Of a stretch of DNA of 16,087 bases, positions 1 through 8,628 are shown piece after piece. A program made the translations under genes and the position numbers. The notes beneath the pieces were generated by a model, which worked only from the letters and a program-made list of their open reading frames with translations, did not search any database and had not been told where the DNA came from. This DNA is from an uncultured Collinsella sp. (GTDB lineage Bacteria; Actinomycetota; Coriobacteriia; Coriobacteriales; Coriobacteriaceae), in contig CAUBQN010000030.1 of assembly GCA_958438125.1 (NCBI GenBank), positions 1-16,087 of the forward strand. Reading direction: 5' to 3'. Numbering within the stretch: the stretch's first letter is position 1; each line of letters opens with the position of its first letter.

Positions 1-875
1 AGGCAAAGCGCATGCTCGGCCGTACGCCCGGTAACATTGTGGCCGTTCGTCCCCTGAAGGACGGCGTTATCGCCGACTTCGATGTTACCGAGGCCATGCT
101 CCGCTACTTTATCGACAAGGCTTCCGAGAAGCGCTATCCGTGGACCCCGCGTCCGCGCGTTGTCGTCTGCGTTCCTTCCGGCGTCACGTCGGTCGAGAAG
201 CGTGCCGTCTTTGAGGCCACGATCCAGGCCGGCGCCCGCCAGGCCTATCTGATCGAAGAGCCCATGGCCGCCGCTATCGGCGCCGACCTGCCAGTCGAGG
301 AACCCACCGGCTCCATGGTCATCGACATCGGTGGCGGCACCACCGAGGTTGCCGTTATCGCTATGGGTGGCATCGTCGTCTCGCAGTCCATTCGTATTGC
401 CGGCGACGAGTTCGATCAGGCTATCCTCACGCACGTTCGCGATGCCTACAACCTGGCCATCGGCGAGCGTACGGCAGAGGACATCAAGATCAAGGTCGGC
501 TCCGCCGTGCCGCTTAAGGACGAGCTCGACGTCGAGGTCAACGGCCGCGACGTGATCACCGGTCTGCCCAAGACCGTGCGCATCGAGAGCGAGGAGATTC
601 GTCGCGCGCTCAACAAGCCGCTCGACGAGATGGCCAAGGCCGTTAAGGACGCCCTCGATGCCACGCCGCCCGATCTTGCCTCTGACCTTATGTACTACGG
701 AATTTTGCTGACCGGTGGTGGCGCTCTGCTACGCGGTCTCGACGTACGCCTGCGCGATGAGACCGGTGTTTCGGTCAACGTCAGCCCCACGGCGCTCGAT
801 AACGTCGTTAACGGCTGTGCCCGCGTGCTCGAGGCCAATGCGTTTGATGGTGGCTTCGTCCAGACCAATGCTTAA
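1..875 (+). CDS. mreB: Rod shape-determining actin homologue MreB (5'-truncated by window edge)
   Basis: Bacterial actin that polymerises under the membrane and directs the elongasome (MreCD, RodA, PBP2) for lateral wall synthesis. The reading frame is open from base 3 (codons for A-K-R before the first internal Met at 12), so the gene begins outside the window. By comparison with MreB proteins of about 340 residues, roughly the first 55 residues, including the phosphate-1 loop, are missing. Seen here: the GRTPGN segment, VCVPSGVTSVEKRAV, the phosphate-2 loop IDIGGGTTE, and the C-terminal adenosine loop GGGALLRG. It ends in TAA at 873-875, 21 bases before mreC. The downstream mreCD-mrdA-rodA order confirms a cell-shape MreB rather than DnaK or FtsA. 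Confidence 0.97.
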   Translation, partial: AKRMLGRTPGNIVAVRPLKDGVIADFDVTEAMLRYFIDKASEKRYPWTPRPRVVVCVPSGVTSVEKRAVFEATIQAGARQAYLIEEPMAAAIGADLPVEEPTGSMVIDIGGGTTEVAVIAMGGIVVSQSIRIAGDEFDQAILTHVRDAYNLAIGERTAEDIKIKVGSAVPLKDELDVEVNGRDVITGLPKTVRIESEEIRRALNKPLDEMAKAVKDALDATPPDLASDLMYYGILLTGGGALLRGLDVRLRDETGVSVNVSPTALDNVVNGCARVLEANAFDGGFVQTNA

Positions 876-896
876 TTTCCAAAAGGTGGATTCCAT

Positions 897-1895
897 TTGG
901 CACGATCTTCGGGTTTCTCCACAAATCTGAATACCAAGCGACAATCAACGGGTATGCGCCCGTTGATTGTTTTCAGCCTGATTTCGGTGTTGCTGCTCAC
1001 GTTTTACATCCGCGAGGGCGAGGCAGGACCGATTCATGCCGTGCGTTCGGGCGTAACGACGATTACCTCGCCGGTGCGCTTTGTGGGCTCGGCTGTGGCG
1101 GCTCCTTTCAATGCCATCGGCAACGTGTTCTCTAACCTTACGGCGTCGCAGGACACGCTCGACGAGCTCAAGAAGCAAAACGAGGAACTGACCTCTAAGG
1201 TTGCTGAGCTCTCCGAGGCTCAAAAGACCGCTGAGCGTCTGGAGGGGCTGGTCGGCCTGCAGTCGACCTACAACCTCAAATCGACCGCAGCTCGTATCGT
1301 TGGTGCCTCCGGCGATGCCTGGACCTCGACCGTTACCATCGACAAGGGCTCTGCCGACGGCCTTACCATCAACATGCCCGTGACGAGTTCTGCCGGTGTT
1401 ATCGGCCAGATTATCGAGGTATCGGCCAAGACCTCTACCGTGCGCCTGATTGGCGACGAGAACTCGGGCGTGTCCGCCATGGTGCAGGACACGCGCGCCC
1501 AGGGCATGCTGCAGGGTCAGGCTGACGGCACGCTGCGTCTTGAGTACGTGAGCGTCGACTCCGATGTTAAGGTTGGCGATATCATCGTGACCTCTGGCAT
1601 CGGTGGCGTGTTCCCCAAGGGCCTTCCGCTTGGCACCGTCTCGTCGGTTGAGAAATCGGCAAACGACGTGTACTACACCATTGTGGTGCGCGCTCAGACC
1701 ACGGCCGAGAACAACGAGGAAGTGCTGGTCATTACCTCGCTGACCGACGAACAGTCGGCCTCGGATGAGGACGTGAGCACGGCCAACAGCACGCCGCAGG
1801 GAACGTCGCGCGATGCTGCGACCAAGACGAAGGACGAGAGCTCGGATGACAGTTCCGACACGTCCGAGACGACCGATTCTGGCTCGAGCGAATAG
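897..1895 (+). CDS. mreC: Rod shape-determining protein MreC
   Basis: Elongasome scaffold that bridges the membrane and stimulates PBP2/RodA. The start is TTG at 897, chosen because AAGGTGG at 883-889 is a good Shine-Dalgarno with 7 bases of spacing; the next in-frame ATG is codon 20. The 332 residues show a short basic cytoplasmic N-terminus, one membrane helix at about 22-38, a coiled coil at about 85-118 rich in L/E/K, and then the beta-barrel MreC domain (about 125-280, with motifs such as GVIGQIIEV and TSGIGGVFPKGLPLG). The tail from about 284 to 332 is low-complexity Ser/Thr/Asp/Glu and probably disordered. It lies between mreB and mreD, and its stop is 11 bases before the preferred mreD start. 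Confidence 0.96.
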   Translation: MARSSGFSTNLNTKRQSTGMRPLIVFSLISVLLLTFYIREGEAGPIHAVRSGVTTITSPVRFVGSAVAAPFNAIGNVFSNLTASQDTLDELKKQNEELTSKVAELSEAQKTAERLEGLVGLQSTYNLKSTAARIVGASGDAWTSTVTIDKGSADGLTINMPVTSSAGVIGQIIEVSAKTSTVRLIGDENSGVSAMVQDTRAQGMLQGQADGTLRLEYVSVDSDVKVGDIIVTSGIGGVFPKGLPLGTVSSVEKSANDVYYTIVVRAQTTAENNEEVLVITSLTDEQSASDEDVSTANSTPQGTSRDAATKTKDESSDDSSDTSETTDSGSSE

Positions 1896-1906
1896 GGGGC
1901 ATGTCC

Positions 1907-2473
1907 ATGGATCTACACGAGCAGGGGATGAGCTCTCGCACGTTTGTGATCGCCGCCATCGTGTGCGTGCTGCTGCAGGCAGGCCTGGCACCGCAGATCT
2001 CCATTGCGGGCGGTCGCGTCAACTTCATGATCATCCTGGTGTGCCTAAGCGTGTTCTCGGGCGACCCGACCCGTGCCGTCGTGTGCGGTTTTTGCAGCGG
2101 CTTGTTTTATGACCTGTCCGCTGCCGTGCCGGTGGGCGTTATGTCGCTCCTGCTGACCGTGGGTTCTTTTGCCCTGGTGCATAGCGCCGTCGGTCAGACG
2201 GGCGGTACCCCGAGTGCGCGCGGCATCACTGTGGGCGCCTTCGCGCTCGTCATTAATGTGATCTACAGCGTCATCTTGCTGTTTATGGGTTTGGAGACGA
2301 GCTTTGTTGTGGCGATCTTCGGCCATGCGCTGCCGTCCTCGATCCTGACGGGTCTGGTTGCCATTCCGTTTTTGATGTCCGGCGTCGTGCCGCAGTCCGG
2401 CTATGGATTCTCCGCACGTGGCGGACGCCAGACGGGTATGCGCTTTAAGCCCAAGACCCGCAAGCTCAAATAG
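1907..2473 (+). CDS. mreD: Rod shape-determining membrane protein MreD
   Basis: Small polytopic membrane partner of MreC. Two Met codons compete: ATG 1901 is only one base from the GGGGG run at 1895-1899, while ATG 1907 has it at 7 bases, so 1907 is preferred (188 residues; 190 from 1901). The protein has about five hydrophobic segments, including one near the N-terminus (VIAAIVCVLLQAGL) and later ones around VMSLLLTVGSFALV, GAFALVINVIYSVILLFM and LPSSILTGLVAIPFLM. The tail is basic (RFKPKTRKLK), as expected for a cytoplasmic end. The family is poorly conserved, so the assignment leans on size, topology and position between mreC and mrdA. Confidence 0.93.
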   Translation: MDLHEQGMSSRTFVIAAIVCVLLQAGLAPQISIAGGRVNFMIILVCLSVFSGDPTRAVVCGFCSGLFYDLSAAVPVGVMSLLLTVGSFALVHSAVGQTGGTPSARGITVGAFALVINVIYSVILLFMGLETSFVVAIFGHALPSSILTGLVAIPFLMSGVVPQSGYGFSARGGRQTGMRFKPKTRKLK

Positions 2474-2486
2474 GGGAGGCCCGTAG

Positions 2487-4556
2487 ATGTCTTCCCAGTT
2501 GACGGTTATTATCGCCGGTATCGTGCTGGTTGTGGCCATCGTGGTCGCGCTGGTCGTCATGCGTCGTGGCGATTCCCGTTTTACCTACGATACGCAGCAT
2601 GGAACGGCCCCGCGCGCCACCGAGGGCGAGGGCAATACCGCGGCGACCGCCTTTAAGGGCCGCTTTTCCATCCTCACCACGGGTGTGGGCGCGATGTTCG
2701 CGGCGCTCGCCGTCAAGCTGTGGGGCATGCAGATGGTCTCGTCGGACTATTACGAGAAGCAGGCTAATAGCAATCAGACTCGCACCGTTACCACTCCCGC
2801 TGTGCGCGGCCGCATCCTCGACCGCAATGGCGTGGCGCTTGTCCAGAACCGTCCCTCACTTGCTGTCGTGGCCTACCGCGACCTTGCCGAGGATGAGGTT
2901 CTGGTTCGCCATCTTGCCAACGTGCTTGGAATGCCTTACGTGGCGGTCCTTCGCAATATTCAGGACAATACAGAGGGCGCTCAGAGCCTGCATACCATCG
3001 CGACGGACGTCCGTCGCTCCACGGTTGCCTATATTCAGGAGCATGCCGGCGAGTTCCCTGGCGTCAAGATTGCCGAGCGTACCGAGCGTCAGTATCCATA
3101 TGGCGAGACGGCATGCCATATCTTGGGCTATACCGGCACCATTACCTCCGAGCAGCTCGAGGCCCAGAATAAGAAAACCTCTGGCGATGATGATGCTTCT
3201 GCTGGCAAGATTACGTACCAGTCGGGCGATATCGTGGGCCAGGCGGGCGTTGAAAGCTACTACGAAAACCTGCTGCAGGGTATTCGTGGCGAGCAGACCG
3301 TCAAGGTCGATGCCTCGGGCAATGTGACCGGTCAGGCCGGCGCCGTGCCCGCGAAGGCCGGCTCTGACATTAAGCTCACGCTCGACCTTAAGATCCAACA
3401 GGCCTGCGAGACGGCGCTGGCGAGCGCTATCGAGCTTGCCAAGACCACTGGCTACAGCAATGCCGGCAACGGCGCTGTAGTGTGTCTCGATCCCAACAAT
3501 GGCGAGATCCTGGGCATGGCGAGCCAGCCCAAGTTCGATCCGTCCGTCTTTATCGGCGGCGTCTCAAATGACGTGTGGACCGAGCTCAATGATGACAAGG
3601 GTTCGCACCCGCTGCTCAACCGCGCCATTAGCGGACAGTACATGTCGGCCTCGACCATCAAACCGCTCTCGGCACTGGCCGGTCTTGAGTTTGGAACCTA
3701 CACTTCAACGCAGACAACCAACTGCACGGGCTATTGGACGGGCCTGGGCAAGTCGTGGGGCAAGTACTGTTGGCTGCATTCCGGCCACGGCACCATGACG
3801 CTGCAGTCGGGTATCGCCAACTCATGCGACCCCGTCTTCTACGACATGGGCAAGGCGTTCTTTTATGACGAGCAACATCCCGAGGGCCTGCAGGAGGTCT
3901 TTCGTCGCTGGGGTCTAGGCAAGACCTGCGGTATCGATCTGCCGAGTGAGGGCGCGGGCCGTATTCCCGATGCCGAGTGGAAAGAGTCGTACTTCACCGA
4001 CGCCTCTGCCGAGGACCGCAAGTGGAATGCCGGCGATATGACCAACATCGCCATCGGCCAGGGCGACATCCTGGTGACGCCCCTGCAGATGGCGTGTGCC
4101 TATATGGGTCTTGCCAACGGCGGCAAACAGTACGTGCCTCACGTGTTTTTGTCTGCCGTGTCGCGCGATGGCGACGGCGATGCCTATAAGTACAACGGCA
4201 AGGGCAAGAAGAAGCGCCTGGAGGCCAAGATCAACAGCGATTCGGATTTGGCTCTTGTTCGCAACGGCATGCACGACGTGATTTACACGGCATCGACGTC
4301 CCTGGCGGCTCACTTTGGCACCCTGACGCCGCAGGTATACGGCAAGTCGGGCACGGGCGAGAAAAGTGGCGAGGATGAATACGCGTGGTTCTGCGCCTAT
4401 GCACCGGCCGATGACCCCAAGTATGTCATCGCTACCGTCCTGGAGCAGGGCGGCGGTGGCTCAGATACCGCGATGCATGTCGTGCGCGACTTGCTCGGCG
4501 TGATTTATGACGAGCCCGATACCTCTTCGGCCTCGGGCGATTCTTCGGTTCGATAG
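2487..4556 (+). CDS. mrdA: Class B penicillin-binding protein 2, peptidoglycan D,D-transpeptidase MrdA
   Basis: Monofunctional transpeptidase that cross-links the glycan strands made by RodA. SD GGGGAGG lies at 2475-2481 before ATG 2487. All three penicillin-binding motifs are present: STIK (S389 nucleophile, K392), SCD (446-448, the SxN-equivalent motif of PBP2 types) and KSGTG (620-624). The N-terminal dimerisation/pedestal region contains RGRILDRNG. There are two hydrophobic stretches before the periplasmic part: residues about 5-25, then, after a polar linker, about 62-80 running into KLWGMQMVSSDYYEKQA, the usual single PBP2 anchor. The first helix is additional to the common architecture. 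The short Ser-rich C-terminus follows VIYDEP. The next gene, rodA, starts 9 bases downstream, so the glycosyltransferase/transpeptidase pair is adjacent. Confidence 0.97.
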   Translation: MSSQLTVIIAGIVLVVAIVVALVVMRRGDSRFTYDTQHGTAPRATEGEGNTAATAFKGRFSILTTGVGAMFAALAVKLWGMQMVSSDYYEKQANSNQTRTVTTPAVRGRILDRNGVALVQNRPSLAVVAYRDLAEDEVLVRHLANVLGMPYVAVLRNIQDNTEGAQSLHTIATDVRRSTVAYIQEHAGEFPGVKIAERTERQYPYGETACHILGYTGTITSEQLEAQNKKTSGDDDASAGKITYQSGDIVGQAGVESYYENLLQGIRGEQTVKVDASGNVTGQAGAVPAKAGSDIKLTLDLKIQQACETALASAIELAKTTGYSNAGNGAVVCLDPNNGEILGMASQPKFDPSVFIGGVSNDVWTELNDDKGSHPLLNRAISGQYMSASTIKPLSALAGLEFGTYTSTQTTNCTGYWTGLGKSWGKYCWLHSGHGTMTLQSGIANSCDPVFYDMGKAFFYDEQHPEGLQEVFRRWGLGKTCGIDLPSEGAGRIPDAEWKESYFTDASAEDRKWNAGDMTNIAIGQGDILVTPLQMACAYMGLANGGKQYVPHVFLSAVSRDGDGDAYKYNGKGKKKRLEAKINSDSDLALVRNGMHDVIYTASTSLAAHFGTLTPQVYGKSGTGEKSGEDEYAWFCAYAPADDPKYVIATVLEQGGGGSDTAMHVVRDLLGVIYDEPDTSSASGDSSVR

Positions 4557-4565
4557 GAGGTTGCG

Positions 4566-5792
4566 ATGGATTTTTCTCCGGCGGATCTGTTCCGTTCAAC
4601 CAAGACCGGCTCTCGCAGCAGCCTGGACCGCGTCAACAAGCAACTTTCGGCCTCGCGCGGCACGTTTCGCCAAAAGGTGCATATCGGTGTGCTCGTGGCT
4701 ACAGTGGCGCTCGTCGCCTACGGTGCCATCATTATCTGGTCGGCTTCGCAGTTTAAGGCCGATGCCTCGTTCTCACGCCATCTGCTGGGAATTGGCATCG
4801 GAGCGGTGCTGGCGGTGCTGGTCTGGCGTACCGATCTGCGCGGTATTTCCAATTTCTCGACGGCGTTGCTCGTCATCGACTTGATCGTGATCCTCTCGCC
4901 CAAGATTCCGGGTCTGTCCTATACGGGCGGTCTGGGCATGACGGGCTGGATCAAGATTCCCGGTATCGGCTTGACATTCCAGCCGGTTGAGCTTGCCAAG
5001 CTCATCACCATCTTCTTTATTGCTACGCTTGGCTCGCAGTATAACGGTCGCATCGATACCGTTCGCGACTACGTCAAGCTCTGCGGCATGCTGTCCATTC
5101 CGTTTTTGGCCGTCGTTGCCATGGGCGACCTGGGCTCGGGCCTGGTCGTGCTGGTTTCGGGCGCCATCGTCATTTGTATGAGCGGTGCACGCCGCGAATG
5201 GGTGCTGTCGACCCTGGCCCTGCTCGTGGGCTTGGTGGCCCTCGTTCTGGCGCTCGATTCGGTCTTTGATTCGTTTCTCGGCCACGATGTGCTCATCAAG
5301 CAGTATCAGATGAACCGTCTGACGGTCTTTATCGACCCCGATAATGCCGATTCGGACGATGCCTACAACCTGCAGCAGTCGCTTATCGCCGTTGGCTCGG
5401 GCGGCTTCTTTGGTAAGGGTTTGGGCCATGCGACGCAGTCGGTCGGCGGCTTTCTGCCTGAGTTCCACACCGACTTCGTCTTCGCCTTTTTGTCCGAGAC
5501 CTTTGGTTTTTGCGGTTCCTTTTTTCTCTTGTGCCTCTACGTGCTGCTGATCTTTTCGACGATTCGCGTCGCCTTTAAGTGTGAGTCGCTGTTCCTGCGT
5601 CTGTCGTGCGTAGGTATCGTCGGCATGTGGGCATTCCAGACCTTCGAGAACATCGGCATGTGCATCGGCATGATGCCGATTACCGGTATTCCGCTACCGT
5701 TTATTAGCTTCGGTTCGTCTTCGATGATGATCCAGCTGCTGACGGTGGGTATCGTACAATCCATATGGCGGCATCGTTCGGGCGCCGCGTAA
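4566..5792 (+). CDS. rodA: SEDS-family peptidoglycan glycosyltransferase RodA
   Basis: Polytopic SEDS polymerase that extends glycan strands from lipid II and works with the PBP2 encoded just upstream. SD AGGAGG at 4556-4561 overlaps the end of mrdA and serves ATG 4566. The 408 residues have a polar N-terminal cytoplasmic segment of about 45 residues and then about ten membrane helices. Family signatures are visible: a GWIKIPGIGLTFQPVELAK segment, LQQSLIAVGSGGFFGKGLG, and FLPEFHTDFVFAFLSETFGF. In the last of these, D303 of HTDF is the Asp that SEDS work links to catalysis. The conserved C-terminal part GIPLPFISFGSSSM is intact. FtsW is the main alternative, but the mre/mrdA context favours RodA. 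Confidence 0.95.
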   Translation: MDFSPADLFRSTKTGSRSSLDRVNKQLSASRGTFRQKVHIGVLVATVALVAYGAIIIWSASQFKADASFSRHLLGIGIGAVLAVLVWRTDLRGISNFSTALLVIDLIVILSPKIPGLSYTGGLGMTGWIKIPGIGLTFQPVELAKLITIFFIATLGSQYNGRIDTVRDYVKLCGMLSIPFLAVVAMGDLGSGLVVLVSGAIVICMSGARREWVLSTLALLVGLVALVLALDSVFDSFLGHDVLIKQYQMNRLTVFIDPDNADSDDAYNLQQSLIAVGSGGFFGKGLGHATQSVGGFLPEFHTDFVFAFLSETFGFCGSFFLLCLYVLLIFSTIRVAFKCESLFLRLSCVGIVGMWAFQTFENIGMCIGMMPITGIPLPFISFGSSSMMIQLLTVGIVQSIWRHRSGAA

Positions 5793-5810
5793 CCGCTGGA
5801 GGGGTTTGCT

Positions 5811-6740
5811 ATGAAAATTCCCGTTGATAAGCTGACCCGCGCTTTTAAGATGGGCGCGTCCGTTAAGAAGGATTCCGATACGCCGGTGCGCGTCTCGGTC
5901 TATCTGGATTCGTCCGCCTCGCGCTTTCTGGCCGAGACGGTGCGTGACGCCTTTGTGCCGCAAACGACCTCGGGTATTGTGCGCGTCGAGCGTCTGGGGG
6001 AGGAGCGAATTGCTCCAAAGACCGATACCGATGTGGTGCTGGTGCTCTCGTGTGGTTCCGACCGCTTGGAGAGTGCCGTACAGGAGCTCGTGATCGCCGG
6101 CGCGCCCGTGTGCGTGCTTGCCGAGTCTGCTGTGGAGGTGCCGTTTATCGAGGAGTCCACGCCCATGCTCGGCGTGGTAGCGGCAACCGATAAGACGTAT
6201 CTGCTCGAGTCGCTTGCCCGCTGGATTCTCGATCGCACCGACAAGGAAACGGCCTTTGCGGCGAACTTTGCCTTCATGCGCATCGCGGCGGCCAATCGTA
6301 TCATCACCTCGTGCGCGCTCACCAATATGGCGACCGGTGCTTTGGTGTTTTTGCCGGGCGCCGATTATCCCGTTATGGCGCTGGCGCAGGTGGGCATGCT
6401 CTTTGAGCTCGCTGCCGTCTTTGGACGCGGCATTAAGCCTGAGCGCGGCTACGAGGTCGCGGGCGTGCTTGCCGGCGGTCTTGTGATCCGCGCGGTCACC
6501 CGCGCGCTCGTCAAGCAGACGCCGCATATTGGGTTTGCCGTCAAGGCGCTCACTGCTGCCGCGGGCACCTATGGCATGGGCCGTGCGCTCGTTTCGCTCT
6601 ACGAGCGCGATGTCGACTACAGCCGTGCCAACGAGGTGGTCACTGCCACGTTCTCCCGCGTTCGCGATCTGGTGACCACGGTCGCGGGCGCTACCCGTCC
6701 TATGGCGTCCTATCAGGACGCATCAGATCTCGCTGCTTAG
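5811..6740 (+). CDS. DUF697-like membrane-associated protein of unknown function
   Basis: A 309-residue protein without an assigned role. SD GGAGG at 5798-5802 precedes ATG 5811, 18 bases after rodA. Residues about 25-140 look like an alpha/beta (Rossmann-like) half: strand VRVSVYLD followed by a helix, then VVLVLSC and APVCVLAES strands. I see no P-loop and no NKxD motif. Residues about 150-270 resemble DUF697 (YcjF-type): LPGADYPVMALAQ (from 181), a helix ending ELAAVFGRGI, then GGLVIRAVTRALVKQTPHIG and a glycine/alanine-rich helix ending at YERD. DUF697 often accompanies GTPase domains; here that domain is absent or degenerate. The TTG start of the radical-SAM gene is 10 bases downstream, so it is probably co-transcribed. 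The family match is from memory of the pattern, not a search. Confidence 0.75.
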   Translation: MKIPVDKLTRAFKMGASVKKDSDTPVRVSVYLDSSASRFLAETVRDAFVPQTTSGIVRVERLGEERIAPKTDTDVVLVLSCGSDRLESAVQELVIAGAPVCVLAESAVEVPFIEESTPMLGVVAATDKTYLLESLARWILDRTDKETAFAANFAFMRIAAANRIITSCALTNMATGALVFLPGADYPVMALAQVGMLFELAAVFGRGIKPERGYEVAGVLAGGLVIRAVTRALVKQTPHIGFAVKALTAAAGTYGMGRALVSLYERDVDYSRANEVVTATFSRVRDLVTTVAGATRPMASYQDASDLAA

Positions 6741-6750
6741 GGGTTTTCCG

Positions 6751-8628
6751 TTGCGCGTTGCATACCAAGACTGTTTTCATTTAATTGAGCCGTTGCTCGC
6801 CAAGGTCGAGAAGCCGAGTCGCTATATCGATCACGAGTGGGGCACGCTTTCCAAGGCCGATGCCGACTACCGTTGCTGCCTGATCTACCCGGATGTGTAC
6901 GAGGTTGGTCTGCCCAACCAGGGCATCGCCATCCTCTACAACATTCTTAACCAGGCCGAGGGCATCTCCTGCGAGCGTGGCTATGTGCCGTGGCCCGATA
7001 TGGGTGATGCCATGCGCGAGGCGGGTATTCCGCTGCTGTCGCTCGAGGGTGCAGCGCCGGTCGCTTCGTTTGATATTGTCGGCTTGCATGTTCCGCACGA
7101 GATGGCGGTGACGAACTTCCTCGAGGCTCTCGACCTCGCTGGCATTCCGCTGTTAGCGGCCGACCGAGGTGAAGACGACCCCATTATCATCGCCGGCGGC
7201 CCCTCGGTGTACAACCCCGAGCCGTACGCGGCCTTCTTCGATGCCATCCTCATCGGCGAGGGCGAGGAATCGCTGCTCGAGACCTGCCAGCTGCATCGCC
7301 GCCTGCGTGACGAAGGGGTCCCGCGCGCGCAGATTGTCGAGCAGCTTGCATCCATTGTCGGCAACTACGTGCCGTCGCTCTATGAGGTTCGTCACGACGA
7401 GCCCTGCTCGCCGCATGGCTACACCGTGCCGCGTGAAGGCAAGGATGCGCCGACCGTGGTCTACAAGCGCGTCGTCGAGGATTTCGGCGCCACGAATCCG
7501 CTGTCGCAGTCGTGCGTGCCCTATGCACAGCTGGTCCACGACCGTCTGTCTATCGAGATCCTGCGCGGCTGCGCCCGCGGCTGTCGTTTTTGTCAGGCCG
7601 GCATGACGTATCGCCCGGTGCGCGAGCGCTCGGCCGACCAGATCGTCTCGTCGGTGATTCAGGGTCTGGAAAAGACCGGCTATGACGAGGTGTCGCTGAC
7701 CTCGCTCTCCACGACCGACCACTCCTGCATTCGCGACGTGCTCGGCAGGCTCAACCGTCGCCTGGAGGATACGGGTATTCGCGTGTCTATTCCGTCGCAG
7801 CGCCTGGATTCGTTTGGCGTGGATATGGCCGAGTCGGTCGCCGGCGAAAAGAAGGGCGGCCTGACGTTCGCGCCCGAGGCCGGCAGCCAGCGCATGCGCG
7901 ACATCATTAACAAGAACGTGACCGAGGAGGACCTGGACCGTGCGGCCAAGGCGGCCTTTGAGGCTGGCTGGAACCGCATGAAGCTCTACTTTATGATGGG
8001 CCTTCCCGGCGAGCGCGACGAGGACATCGTGGCCATCGCCAATCTGGCCGATCACGTGCTGGAGCTCGGTCGTTCCGTGGTGCCCAAGGCTCGTCGCGGC
8101 TCGATCTCGGTGTCGATCTCGGTTTCGGTCTTTATCCCCAAGGCTGCCACGCCGTTCCAGTGGTGCCCGCAGCTCGACTACGACGACGTCAAGCGTCGCC
8201 AGAAGCTGCTCGTCACGAGCGTTCGCAACCGTGCCGTCCGCGTTCATTACCACGATGCCGAGACCTCGCTCATCGAGGCCGCGCTGTCCCGCGCCGGTCG
8301 TGACATGACGCCCGTCATCATCGATGCTTGGCGCTCGGGCTCTCGCTTTGACGCCTGGGTAGAGCATTTCTCGCTCGATAACTGGAAGGAAGCTGCTGCC
8401 AAAAACGGCATCGACCTCAATGAGCTCGTACACCTGCCCTACGAGTTGGATTGGCGCCTGCCGTGGGAGCATGTGAGCCCCGGCTGTACGCGCGGCTTCC
8501 TCGAGCGCGAGTACCGTCGCTCGATCGAGGGCGTCACGACTCCCGACTGCACCCGCACGTCGTGCACCGGCTGCGGGATCTGCCCCACGCTCCACGCCAA
8601 GAATGTATTGATGGGTGATCGCGCATGA
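6751..8628 (+). CDS. B12-binding-domain radical SAM protein (TIGR03960 type)
   Basis: A 625-residue radical-SAM enzyme of unproven substrate. The start is TTG 6751 with AGGGG at 6739-6743, 7 bases away. The N-terminal half (to about 225) is a Rossmann-like cobalamin-binding-type domain (YPDVYEVGLPNQGIAILYN, DIVGLHVPHEM, IIAGGPSVYNPEPYA, LIGEGEE). I do not see the DxHxxG motif of base-off B12 binders. The radical-SAM core carries the cluster motif CxxxCxxC at C274, C278 and C281. A C-terminal cysteine set (C600, C605, C608, C611, in DCTRTSCTGCGIC) could hold a further metal site and is, to my recollection, typical of this family. The stop overlaps the next start as ATGA at 8625-8628, indicating translational coupling to the DUF2344 partner. 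Confidence 0.9.
   Translation: MRVAYQDCFHLIEPLLAKVEKPSRYIDHEWGTLSKADADYRCCLIYPDVYEVGLPNQGIAILYNILNQAEGISCERGYVPWPDMGDAMREAGIPLLSLEGAAPVASFDIVGLHVPHEMAVTNFLEALDLAGIPLLAADRGEDDPIIIAGGPSVYNPEPYAAFFDAILIGEGEESLLETCQLHRRLRDEGVPRAQIVEQLASIVGNYVPSLYEVRHDEPCSPHGYTVPREGKDAPTVVYKRVVEDFGATNPLSQSCVPYAQLVHDRLSIEILRGCARGCRFCQAGMTYRPVRERSADQIVSSVIQGLEKTGYDEVSLTSLSTTDHSCIRDVLGRLNRRLEDTGIRVSIPSQRLDSFGVDMAESVAGEKKGGLTFAPEAGSQRMRDIINKNVTEEDLDRAAKAAFEAGWNRMKLYFMMGLPGERDEDIVAIANLADHVLELGRSVVPKARRGSISVSISVSVFIPKAATPFQWCPQLDYDDVKRRQKLLVTSVRNRAVRVHYHDAETSLIEAALSRAGRDMTPVIIDAWRSGSRFDAWVEHFSLDNWKEAAAKNGIDLNELVHLPYELDWRLPWEHVSPGCTRGFLEREYRRSIEGVTTPDCTRTSCTGCGICPTLHAKNVLMGDRA

Noticed and set aside
945..1991. 348-residue minus-strand open frame opposite mreC
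   Set aside because: Arg-rich composition with no motifs, and it spans the mreC/mreD boundary; a shadow.
7153..8595. 480-residue open frame on the minus strand opposite the radical-SAM gene
   Set aside because: It mirrors the GC-rich third-codon bias of the real gene, contains no recognisable motif, and the plus-strand gene has family signatures throughout.
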